This document shows, in pieces, positions 1 through 6,106 of a stretch of 6,106 nucleotides of DNA (positions are counted from its first letter, which is position 1; every line of letters begins with the position of its first letter). Under the pieces are notes generated by a model, which saw nothing but the letters and a program-made list of their open reading frames with translations, was not told the DNA's origin and ran no database searches. The position numbers and the translations under genes are program-made. Source of the DNA: Planctomycetota bacterium (GTDB lineage: Bacteria > Planctomycetota > UBA11346); contig JACDEC010000196.1 in NCBI GenBank assembly GCA_013816645.1, positions 1 to 6,106 of the forward strand, written 5' to 3'.

Positions 1-2265
1 GATGCCAAGCGCGCCGGCGTGTTCACCCACGTCGCCAACCGCTGGGCCGACGGCGGCTGCATGTGGGCCAGCGGCGGCGAGCCGGCTGGCGCCGAAGGCC
101 GGTGTTGGCTGCGGCTCGACCTGGGCCGCCTGGCGCGCGTCACCGGCCTGCACATCTGGAACTACAACGAGGGCGGCGGCTGGCAGGGGCGATCGGTGAA
201 GTCGTTCGACCTCTACGCCAGCGAGGATGACCAGGCGTGGTCGCAGGTCGGGACCTACGCCCTGCGCTGCGCGTCGGGCACCGACGACGAGGCCGGCGAG
301 GCGGTGGCGCTCGCCATCCCAGTCGCCGCGCGCTGGTTGAAGCTGTCGCCAACGAAGACCTATGGGCGCGACAACCTCACCGGCTTCGCCGAGGTCCGCG
401 TGCTCGTCGCCGATCCGCAGCCAGGCGATCTGGTGCTGGCCGCGCGGCCACCGTTCGTCGCCCGCTACCAACGCGTGACGCATCCGCCTCGGCCACTCGG
501 GAGATCGTTCGCCGGCGGCGAGGACGTCGTGTGGCCCGCCGACGCCGGGGTGATCGACGTTACCAAGCCACCGTACAGCGCCGAGGGCGATGGCGTCGCC
601 GACGACACGGCGGCGCTGCAACGCGCCCTGGGCGACAACCCGGACCGCGGCGCGATCATCTGGCTACCCAACGGCATTTACCGCATCAGCGACACGCTCA
701 AGTGGGGCAAGGGCGAGAAGTTCACCGCGCTGATGGGCCAGAGCGAGCGTGGGACGGTGATCCGCCTCGACGACCGCGCGCCCGGCTTCGACGATGCGGC
801 GAAGCCGAAGCACGTGGTGTGGACTGGCGGCGACCCGGCGCAGCGCTTCGGCAATGAGATCGCCCACCTCACGATCGACACCGGCGCTGGCAATCCCGGT
901 TGCGCTGGCGTCGCCTTCGTCGCCAACAACCAGGGGGCGATCCACCACGCGACGATCATCAGCGGCGATGGCCAGGGCCTGCAGGGTCTGCACCTGGGCG
1001 CGGCGGGCGAGAACGGGCCGTTGCTGGTGCGCGCGTTGACCGTCGTCGGCTTCGACGTCGGGGTCCTCGCCGCCAGCGCGATCAACGGCCAGACGATCGA
1101 GGGACTGACGCTGCGCGATCAGAACCTGGTCGGCGTGCGCACGCTCGGCCAGCACCTGACCATCCGCTCGCTGACCAGCCGCCAAGACGTTTCCGCGGTC
1201 GAGGTCAAAGGCGGGTTGACCGTCCTCATGGACACGAAGCTCGAAGGTGGCGCGAAGGCGAAGGACCTGCCGGCGGTGCGCGGCGAGGGGACCCTGTACG
1301 TGCGTGGCCTGACGACGATTGGCTACGCGCGCGCGATCGACGGCCGCGACGGCGCGACCGTCGACGAATGGACGAGCCGGTCGGCGGCGACGTTGTTTGG
1401 CGGCGACCGCGCGGCCGGCGCGTTGCGACTGGAGGTCCAGGAACTGCCGCCAGTGGCGTGGGAGCCGGTGGACCGCTGGGCGTCGCCGCTCGCCTTCGGC
1501 GGCAGAGCGGACGACGACGCCGACGACAGCGCGGCGATCCAGCGCGCGATCGACTCGGGCGCCACCACCGTCTACCTGCCGCGCGGCACCTGGCGCCTCG
1601 GCGCGCCGGTCGTGCTGCGTGGCAAGGTACGGCGCTTCGTCGGTTGCCGCGCCTTCATCGAGACGATCGACGGCAAGCAGCGCGCCGAACCGCTGCTGCG
1701 CGTCTCGGACGGCGCGGGCCAGGTCGACATCGAGCGCATCAACGGTCCGTGGCACGCAACCAAGGTGTTGGTGACGCAGACCGCGCGCACGGTGATCGTG
1801 CGCCACTGCGGCAACGTCAGCGCCGACTTCGCCGGCGGCGGCGACGTCCACCTCGACGACGTCGTCAACAATCCCGGTGCGAACTTCAGCTTCCGCGGTG
1901 GCAGGTGCTGGGCGCGCCAGTTCAACCCCGAGCCGCAGGGCGTGCACGTGCGCAACGACGGCGCGACGCTGTGGATCCTCGGCATCAAGACCGAATCCCC
2001 GGGCACGTTGATCGAGACGCTCGCCGGCGGCGCGACCGAGGTCATCGGCGGGATCGCCTACACCAGTGGTGGCAGCGGGGAGGTGCCGATGTTCACCGTG
2101 ACCGACGCGCGGTTCTCGGCGACGCTCGGCGAGGTGTGCTGGGATGACCGCTTCTATCGCGTGATCGTGCGCGAGACCCGCGCCGGCGAGACGCGCGACT
2201 TCACCGCCGACGACCCGAAGTGGCAGCGCAACCTGGCGCTGTTCACGACGGGTAAGCGACCCTGA
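1..2265 (+). CDS. F5/8 type C domain plus tandem pectate-lyase-3/GH55-like beta-helix protein (5' partial)
   Basis: The frame is open from base 1 to the TGA at 2263-2265, giving 754 codons. A GTG at 19 exists, but it lies inside what looks like the start of a discoidin fold, so the true start (and any signal peptide) is probably upstream of the window. Residues are numbered from base 1. Residues ~1-138 resemble an F5/8 type C carbohydrate-binding domain (WNYNEGGGWQGRSVKSFDLY, from W53). Residues ~184-480 begin a pectate_lyase_3 (GH28-related/GH55-like) beta-helix with the characteristic GDGVADDT at 196-203 followed by AALQRAL and WLPNGIYRI. A second, more degenerate copy starts near W493 (DDDADDSAAIQRAI, then VYLPRGTWRL). 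The C-terminal part carries LWILGIKTE (657-665) and GGATEVIGG (676-684), which I recall from bacterial proteins of this type. Two tandem helices recall GH55 exo-beta-1,3-glucanases, but I cannot assign catalytic residues or a substrate. It may bind or cleave a polysaccharide outside the cytoplasm. The fold assignment is fairly sure; the function is inferred. Confidence 0.85.
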   Translation, partial: DAKRAGVFTHVANRWADGGCMWASGGEPAGAEGRCWLRLDLGRLARVTGLHIWNYNEGGGWQGRSVKSFDLYASEDDQAWSQVGTYALRCASGTDDEAGEAVALAIPVAARWLKLSPTKTYGRDNLTGFAEVRVLVADPQPGDLVLAARPPFVARYQRVTHPPRPLGRSFAGGEDVVWPADAGVIDVTKPPYSAEGDGVADDTAALQRALGDNPDRGAIIWLPNGIYRISDTLKWGKGEKFTALMGQSERGTVIRLDDRAPGFDDAAKPKHVVWTGGDPAQRFGNEIAHLTIDTGAGNPGCAGVAFVANNQGAIHHATIISGDGQGLQGLHLGAAGENGPLLVRALTVVGFDVGVLAASAINGQTIEGLTLRDQNLVGVRTLGQHLTIRSLTSRQDVSAVEVKGGLTVLMDTKLEGGAKAKDLPAVRGEGTLYVRGLTTIGYARAIDGRDGATVDEWTSRSAATLFGGDRAAGALRLEVQELPPVAWEPVDRWASPLAFGGRADDDADDSAAIQRAIDSGATTVYLPRGTWRLGAPVVLRGKVRRFVGCRAFIETIDGKQRAEPLLRVSDGAGQVDIERINGPWHATKVLVTQTARTVIVRHCGNVSADFAGGGDVHLDDVVNNPGANFSFRGGRCWARQFNPEPQGVHVRNDGATLWILGIKTESPGTLIETLAGGATEVIGGIAYTSGGSGEVPMFTVTDARFSATLGEVCWDDRFYRVIVRETRAGETRDFTADDPKWQRNLALFTTGKRP

Positions 2266-2531
2266 CGAAGCCGCCCTGCCGCGGCGCGAGCCGGCCTCAG
2301 CTCGGTGCAAGTGAAGGTCTGCCACTCCTGGTGAACAGCGGGCTACCCGCGCGTCGGCGGCATCATGGCGGCGCAACGCCAAGGGCGTGACCCGCTCATT
2401 CGCCTCGACGACGAGGATGTCCCCGACAAGACTCCTGGTCAGTAACCATCCCGCTGGTTGTGCCCGGGGTCGACACCCTAAGGTCGTTGTGTGACTACTC
2501 GCGCAGCATTCCGACTCAGCGGGGTCCCGCG
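2266..2531. other. Intergenic region between the beta-helix gene and the kinase gene
   Basis: These 266 bp hold no recognisable gene. What can be seen: a small hairpin at 2338-2350 (GCGGG, loop CTA, CCCGC) about 70 bp after the stop of the upstream gene; a 9-bp direct repeat ACTCCTGGT at 2324-2332 and 2431-2439; an inverted repeat AACCA/TGGTT at 2444-2448 and 2455-2459; and a 26-codon ATG-to-TAA ORF at 2365-2445 that matches nothing I know. No T-rich terminator tail and no convincing sigma-70 promoter were seen. The kinase promoter should lie here if that gene is transcribed on its own. Confidence 0.5.
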
Positions 2532-4403
2532 GTGACCTCCGACGAGCAGGTGCTGTCGCCGCGCCTGGCGATCCGACCGTTCGACGCCGTCGACATCATC
2601 CGTTTCGCGCTGCGCACCGGCATCCTGGGTCCCGATCCAGCCGAGCGCGCGCTGCGCCTGCACTACGAGGGGCGCGACGCGCTGCAGTGGCTGGTCGCCG
2701 AAGGACACCTGCGCCGGCGGCAGATCGATCTGATCCGCCTCGCTGATCCGACGGCGCTGCCCAGCCGCATCGGCGGCTACCGCATCGACGAGATCATCGG
2801 CCAAGGCGGGATGGGCATCGTCTACCGCGCCAGTGGCGGCAATCCGCCGCGCGAGGTCGCCTTGAAGCTGATCCGCGGCGTGCACACCGGCGACGACGAC
2901 TACCGCACGCGCTTCCGCAACGAGGCGGCGATCGGCGTGCGCATCAACCATCCCCACGTCGTCGCCATCCATGATTTCGGCGTCGACGGCGACCGCCTGT
3001 TCCTGGCCATGGAGCTGCTGCGCGGTGGCGATGCCAACGCCCTGGTGGCGACGGCGGTGCGGCCGCTGGCCCCGCAGCGCGCGCTCGAGATCTGTCTCGA
3101 CGCGGCGATGGGCCTGGAGGCGATGCATGCGGCGGGGCTGGTCCACCGCGACATCAAACCCGCCAACCTGCTGCTCACCGAGCAGGGTCGCGCCAAGATC
3201 GCCGACTTCGGCCTGGTCCACGTCATCGACGAACCGATCGGGCTGACCACGCCGACCACCATGCCGGGGACGCCGTCGTTCATGGCCCCGGAGCAGGCGC
3301 GCAAGGATCCGGCCATGGACCAGCGCGCCGATCTCTACGCGCTGGCGGCCACGCTCTATTTCCTGGTCACCCGCACCTTCCCCTTCCAGGGCACCAGCGA
3401 GATCGAGGTGGTCAGCCGCTCGCTGTCCGAGCCGCTGCCGGATCCGCGCCTGGTGGTGCCGAGCTGCCCAGCGTGCATCGCCGCGATCATCCACACCGCC
3501 GGGCGCCTCGATCCGCGTGAACGCTACGATTCGGCCGCGCGCATGCGCGAGCAGCTCGCGCTGGCGCTGCGCCAGGTCGCCCAGGTCGCCGTTAGTCCGC
3601 CGGTGGTTCTCGAGACCGCGCCCTGCGATCCGCACGCCGAGACGCGCTTCGTGGTGCGCGCCTCGCCCCGGACGCCCGGCCTCTTCGCTCCCTCCACTCC
3701 GACGCCGTCGTCGCAGAACGATTCGGCCACCATCGTACGCGCCGCCCTCGGGCTGGTCGCAGCGATGCCGACCGAAGCGCAGGCACGGGCCGAGGCCGCC
3801 TCAACGATGCTCGCGATGGCCGGTGACCTGCTGCTGGTTGCCAACGCGGCCAAGACTTCGGCCAGGCCGTTCCTGGCCGAGCTCGCGCGCGGCACCGTCG
3901 AACTGCTCTTCCAGCTCGACGCCTGGCGCGAGCACATCAGCCCGGGATCGATCCGCACCTTGCGCCAAGCCCTGCAGTGCCTGGAGCGCTTGCTGGCGTC
4001 CCCGGCCACCCCGCAGCCAGACCTCGCCGCGGTGCGCATCCTGGTGGTCGACGACGACCCGGTCTCGCTCAAGACCGCCCGTTCCGCGCTGTCGCGCTCG
4101 TCGCTGCAGGTCGTGGCCCACGACGATGCGACCGCCGCCCTGCAGGCTGCCGGCGCCCAGCGTTTCGACCTGGTGTTCAGCGACCTGCTGATGGACGGCA
4201 TGAACGGGTTCCAGTTCGCCGCGCGTTTGCGCGCGCTACCTGGTTACGAATCCACGCCGATCATCTTCGTCACCGGGGTCAACGAGTTCGAGCATTCGTT
4301 CCGCGCCTCGGCCGAATCCGCCAACGACCTGATCATCAAGCCGTTCCTGCTCACCGAGCTGTGCATCAAGGCGCTGGTCCACCTGGTGCGTCTCGGCGAA
4401 TGA
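2532..4403 (+). CDS. Serine/threonine protein kinase with C-terminal response-regulator receiver domain
   Basis: A predicted cytoplasmic kinase fused to a two-component receiver; no membrane segment is visible. The start is uncertain. GTG at 2532 is preferred because GGGG lies 7 nt upstream, whereas the earlier in-frame GTG at 2460 has no ribosome-binding site. Residues are numbered from 2460. Residues 25-105 are a helical N-terminal region. The kinase domain, ~107-370, has GQGGMG (114-119), lysine K136, alpha-C Glu E155, HRDIKPAN (D231, N236), DFG (249-251), an activation segment rich in Thr, APE (276-278) and D291, so it should be active. Residues ~371-420 are a Pro/Ser/Thr-rich linker. Residues ~421-515 are predicted helical, with no domain I recognise. 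The receiver, ~525-645, has acidic D531-D533, phospho-acceptor D575, T605 and K627, all as expected. A partner histidine kinase could act on D575, coupling His-Asp and Ser/Thr signalling, but no such gene lies in the window. The domain calls are firm; targets and partners are unknown. Confidence 0.93.
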   Translation: MTSDEQVLSPRLAIRPFDAVDIIRFALRTGILGPDPAERALRLHYEGRDALQWLVAEGHLRRRQIDLIRLADPTALPSRIGGYRIDEIIGQGGMGIVYRASGGNPPREVALKLIRGVHTGDDDYRTRFRNEAAIGVRINHPHVVAIHDFGVDGDRLFLAMELLRGGDANALVATAVRPLAPQRALEICLDAAMGLEAMHAAGLVHRDIKPANLLLTEQGRAKIADFGLVHVIDEPIGLTTPTTMPGTPSFMAPEQARKDPAMDQRADLYALAATLYFLVTRTFPFQGTSEIEVVSRSLSEPLPDPRLVVPSCPACIAAIIHTAGRLDPRERYDSAARMREQLALALRQVAQVAVSPPVVLETAPCDPHAETRFVVRASPRTPGLFAPSTPTPSSQNDSATIVRAALGLVAAMPTEAQARAEAASTMLAMAGDLLLVANAAKTSARPFLAELARGTVELLFQLDAWREHISPGSIRTLRQALQCLERLLASPATPQPDLAAVRILVVDDDPVSLKTARSALSRSSLQVVAHDDATAALQAAGAQRFDLVFSDLLMDGMNGFQFAARLRALPGYESTPIIFVTGVNEFEHSFRASAESANDLIIKPFLLTELCIKALVHLVRLGE

Positions 4404-4422
4404 TGAGCGACTGACTGGTAGC

Positions 4423-4440
4423 CTCGGGGCGATCCCCGAG
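4423..4440 (+). terminator. Perfect 7-bp GC-rich hairpin after the kinase gene, possible terminator
   Basis: CTCGGGG (4423-4429), loop CGAT, CCCCGAG (4434-4440) is a perfect stem starting 20 bp after the kinase stop codon. It can be lengthened by an AG/CT pairing if one C is bulged. The position and stability suit an intrinsic terminator or an mRNA 3'-end stabiliser. However, no T-run follows (CTGACGCCCTGGG), so termination is not shown. A much weaker 4-bp stem follows at 4476-4487. Confidence 0.45.
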
Positions 4441-4511
4441 CTGACGCCCTGGGTTACGGTCTTTCGCGCACTCTGCGGGCTTTCCCGATCAGCACGCTGG
4501 AGCCGACGGAT

Positions 4512-4527
4512 CCAGCGCATGCGCTGG
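4512..4527. repeat. Perfect 16-bp palindrome, with a third half-site upstream
   Basis: CCAGCGCATGCGCTGG equals its own reverse complement over all 16 bases. A further CGCTGG at 4495-4500 forms an inverted pair with the left arm CCAGCG at 4512-4517, 11 bp apart, so three half-sites lie within 33 bp. This could be an operator for a dimeric regulator or part of an alternative RNA hairpin. At this GC content a chance palindrome is possible. Confidence 0.6.
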
Positions 4528-4647
4528 CGTCGTCGCGTGAGGTGGCTGCTGGTGGCCGCAGCGGGGCCAGCCGGGTTCAGCCGTACGTGGCAACATGATA
4601 CTCATGGATATCAATCAACGAGCCATGGACACGCGTGGTCCGGTCAG

Positions 4648-4711
4648 ATTTCCGGAGTTCACCGGAAATTAATCGCCGATGTCGCTACACGCGCTGCGTC
4701 CAGCCGGAAAT
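4648..4711. promoter_or_regulatory. Cluster of three CCGGAAAT octamers (inverted pair plus a direct copy)
   Basis: ATTTCCGG at 4648-4655 and CCGGAAAT at 4662-4669 form a perfect 8-bp inverted repeat around AGTTCA. A third copy, CCGGAAAT, is at 4704-4711, in the same orientation as the second and 42 bp from it, about four DNA turns. The second and third copies are followed by similar sequence (CGCCGATGTCGC and CGCAGATATCGCC). The cluster sits 76-139 bp before the start of the downstream gene, a fitting place for an operator. A transcribed hairpin, or the remnant of an inserted element, is the alternative. No regulator is identified. Confidence 0.4.
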
Positions 4712-4786
4712 CGCAGATATCGCCAAGGCATTGCTGGATACATAAAGCCGGTCAGCGCTCGCCGTGGTCACCGGTACACCACCTCC

Positions 4787-6106
4787 ATGCTCCGGCTTGT
4801 GCAGCTCCTCGCGATCCTGGTCTGCGCGGCGTGGCTGGGCGCGGCCGACGCGGCCGACGCGGCCGATCCGACGCGAGGGGTCGAGGAGGCGTTCGCGCGC
4901 CAGGTCCTGCCCGTGCTCCAGACCTACTGCATCGACTGCCACGGTCCCGAGCGGCCCAAGGGCGATGCCGATCTCAGCCGGTTGGGCACCGGTGCGCAGG
5001 CCCTGTCGTCGCGGCACCTGTTGATCAAGGCCATCGACAAGCTGGTCGCGCGCGAGATGCCGCCGAGCGACGAGCCGCAGCCCACCGACGCGCAGCGCCT
5101 GGGCGTGACCACCTGGCTCTCGTCGCTGCGCGCCCTGGCTCCCGCCGATCCGGGACCGAATCCCATCCGCCGCCTGTCGCGCGTCGAGTACGTCAACACC
5201 CTGCGGACCTTGCTCGGGGTGGATGGCTCGGTCGCCGCCGACCTGCCCGAGGACCGGGTCGGCGCTGGCTTCGACAGCAGCTTTTCGCCGCTGCTGATGG
5301 AGAAGTACCTGGTCATCGTCGACGACGTGCTCGACCGCGCCATCCGCCCGGGCCAGATGCTGGTCCAGCGAACCGGCGCGCAGCTCGACGCGCTGATCGA
5401 CAACCAGATCGTTCCCGGGAAGGAGGACGGCGCCGAACGCATCATCGTCGGAGCGACCCAGCTGCTGACCACGTTCCCCGCGCCGGTCGACGGCCTGTAC
5501 ACCATCCGCGTGCGCGCCGCCAGCGAGCGGGTCGATCGCGAGCCCCTGCGCCTGGCGGTGCGCGTCGGCACCAGCGCCATCGCTGGCGAGGTGCGCATCA
5601 CCGCCAATCCCAAGCAGCCCGGCAGTTACACCGTCAGCTGCAAGATCCCCGCCGGGAAGACCAACCTCGCGCTGATCGTCGCCAATCCCCTGATCCAGCC
5701 GAAAGCCCAGCCCAAATCCCAGGCGAAGGAAGCCCAGCCGAAGGACGCCCAGCCCAAGGATCCCAAGGCGCGCAAGCCGGGCGACCCACAGCCCGCCGAC
5801 AAGAAGTCGGCGAGCCCCGCTCCGATGGCGGAGCTTCCGGCCGACGTGCCGGTGCCGCGCAGCGCGATCATCTACGCGGTCGAGGTGACTGGCCCGCCCG
5901 CCGCCCAGGCCTCCGAGCTGCAGCGCCGGCTCTTCGTGGCCATGCCGGACAAGGATCTCCCCAAGCGCGAGGCGGCACGGCGCATCGCCGAGACCTTCGC
6001 CCGCCGCGCCTATCGCCGGCCGCCCAGCTCCGAGGAGATCGAGGTGCTGCTGAAGGTCTTCGAACTCGCCGACAGCCAGGAGGAAGTCTTCAGCGAATCG
6101 GTGAAG
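4787..6106 (+). CDS. Exported cytochrome c (PSCyt1-type)/DUF1587/DUF1595 protein of the DUF1592 family (3' partial)
   Basis: An ATG at 4787 opens 440 codons that run off the window end. This start gives a good signal peptide (MLRLVQLLAILVCAAWLGAA, cleavage near residue 20-27); no Shine-Dalgarno sequence precedes it. Residues ~33-115 are a PSCyt1-type cytochrome c domain with haem motif CIDCH (48-52) and a candidate Met ligand M91 in EMPPSDE. Residues ~125-188 match DUF1587 (NPIRRLSRVEYVNTLRTLLG). Residues ~215-370 look like a beta-rich, possibly carbohydrate-binding domain, interrupted by a Lys/Pro/Gln-rich linker at 304-340. DUF1595 starts near 395 (RRIAETFARRAYRRPPSSEE). In this family DUF1592, DUF1588 and DUF1585 usually follow, and a DUF1552 gene is often next door; both would lie outside the window. 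The likely place is the periplasm, bound to haem. The biochemical role is unknown; polymer or sulfated-polysaccharide breakdown is only a contextual guess. Confidence 0.92.
   Translation, partial: MLRLVQLLAILVCAAWLGAADAADAADPTRGVEEAFARQVLPVLQTYCIDCHGPERPKGDADLSRLGTGAQALSSRHLLIKAIDKLVAREMPPSDEPQPTDAQRLGVTTWLSSLRALAPADPGPNPIRRLSRVEYVNTLRTLLGVDGSVAADLPEDRVGAGFDSSFSPLLMEKYLVIVDDVLDRAIRPGQMLVQRTGAQLDALIDNQIVPGKEDGAERIIVGATQLLTTFPAPVDGLYTIRVRAASERVDREPLRLAVRVGTSAIAGEVRITANPKQPGSYTVSCKIPAGKTNLALIVANPLIQPKAQPKSQAKEAQPKDAQPKDPKARKPGDPQPADKKSASPAPMAELPADVPVPRSAIIYAVEVTGPPAAQASELQRRLFVAMPDKDLPKREAARRIAETFARRAYRRPPSSEEIEVLLKVFELADSQEEVFSESVK
4841..4867 (+). repeat. Three tandem 9-bp units at the signal peptide cleavage region
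   Basis: GCGGCCGAC occurs twice in a row and is followed by GCGGCCGAT, encoding Ala-Ala-Asp three times (residues 19-27) in the DUF1592-family protein. It lies exactly where the signal peptide should be cut. It looks like replication-slippage expansion: adding or losing a unit keeps the frame and offers several AxA-like cleavage choices. Confidence 0.7.
5696..5806 (+). repeat. Degenerate tandem repeat encoding a Lys/Pro/Gln/Ala-rich linker
   Basis: Within the DUF1592-family gene, codons 304-340 encode a low-complexity, strongly basic segment with the pentapeptide AQPKx three times (307-311, 316-320 and 321-325) and related QPK and DPK units. At DNA level the 15-bp units GCCCAGCCGAAGGAC and GCCCAGCCCAAGGAT at 5733-5762 differ at two positions. 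The segment sits between beta-strand-like stretches TNLALIVAN (292-300) and SAIIYAVEVTGP (359-370), so it probably forms a flexible surface loop. Confidence 0.7.

Larger units (their letters stand above)
4404..4786. other. 383-bp non-coding region upstream of the cytochrome c/DUF1592-family gene
   Basis: No gene is supported here. In order it holds a hairpin at 4423-4440, a perfect palindrome at 4512-4527, and from about 4591 to 4745 a stretch that is clearly poorer in G and C (about 53% by hand count over 4591-4740) than the flanking genes. That stretch contains three CCGGAAAT octamers, a CATGGA direct repeat (4603-4608 and 4624-4629, 21 bp apart) and two GATATC sites (4607 and 4716). It also has two short protein-like readings in different frames: ATG 4604 to TAA 4670-4672 (22 aa, MDINQRAMDTRGPVRFPEF...), and a frame ending PEIADIAKALLDT at TAA 4743-4745. 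No consensus promoter could be fixed with confidence; GATACT at 4597-4602 is a weak -10 candidate without a clear -35. Confidence 0.6.

Noticed and set aside
2338..2350. GCGGG-CTA-CCCGC hairpin as terminator of the beta-helix gene
   Set aside because: The stem is only 5 bp, it lies about 70 bp after the stop, and no T-run follows. It is noted only as part of the intergenic region.
664..2382. A 572-codon open frame on the minus strand opposite the beta-helix gene
   Set aside because: It is low in recognisable motifs and rich in Arg, Ala and His, typical of antisense shadows in GC-rich DNA. The + strand frame carries clear domain motifs over the same bases.
2460..2531. N-terminal extension of the kinase from GTG 2460
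   Set aside because: No ribosome-binding site precedes 2460 and the added 24 residues look unlike the start of a folded domain. GTG 2532 has GGGG at suitable spacing. The choice remains open.
2478..3635. A 385-codon minus-strand open frame opposite the kinase
   Set aside because: It is a shadow of the kinase gene, whose catalytic motifs occupy the + strand in this interval.
4591..4745. Intact insertion sequence or toxin-antitoxin pair
   Set aside because: The interval is too short for a transposase and has no terminal inverted repeats flanked by target duplications. The two short frames have no start-stop arrangement typical of a toxin-antitoxin pair.
4333..6106. A stop-free + strand frame of about 590 codons running through the intergenic region and the DUF1592-family gene (ATG at 4519)
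   Set aside because: Its translation is Arg/Pro/Gly/Ala-rich with no domain. The overlapping frame from 4787 has a signal peptide, a haem motif and DUF domains, so the long open frame is a GC-content effect.

Overview
This window comes from a GC-rich bacterium. It carries three genes, all on the + strand, and two are cut by the window edges. The best guess for the organism is Planctomycetota or a related PVC lineage. The main reason is the third gene, an exported cytochrome c plus DUF1587/DUF1595 (DUF1592-family) protein, a family expanded in planctomycetes and also found in Verrucomicrobia, Acidobacteria and some Myxococcota. The cytoplasmic kinase with a helical N-terminal region and the discoidin/beta-helix protein fit the same setting. 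No rRNA, tRNA, CRISPR array or intact mobile element was seen.

Layout: (1) Bases 1-2265 hold the 3' part of a large protein with an F5/8 type C (discoidin-like) domain followed by two pectate-lyase-3/GH55-like beta-helix modules, probably an exported polysaccharide-active or polysaccharide-binding protein. (2) Bases 2266-2531 are a short intergenic region with a small hairpin, a 9-bp direct repeat and a 26-codon ORF of unknown status. (3) Bases 2532-4403 encode a cytoplasmic Ser/Thr protein kinase fused to a C-terminal response-regulator receiver domain, with both sets of key residues intact. (4) Bases 4404-4786 are a 383-bp non-coding region. It has a strong hairpin just after the kinase gene, a perfect 16-bp palindrome, and an AT-richer stretch (about 53% GC by hand count over 4591-4740) with three copies of the octamer CCGGAAAT in both orientations. 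(5) From 4787 to the window end lies the 5' part of the cytochrome c/DUF1592-family gene, with a signal peptide, a CxxCH haem site and an unusual Lys/Pro/Gln-rich linker.

The genes are co-directional but separated by 266 and 383 bp, so they are probably separate transcription units. The sequence does not show that they work together. Genes 1 and 3 look like envelope or periplasmic proteins of polymer catabolism, and gene 2 is a cytoplasmic signalling protein. The least ordinary items are the kinase-receiver fusion with its unassigned helical middle region, and the operator-like CCGGAAAT cluster upstream of gene 3. I did not find a clearly new multi-gene system.
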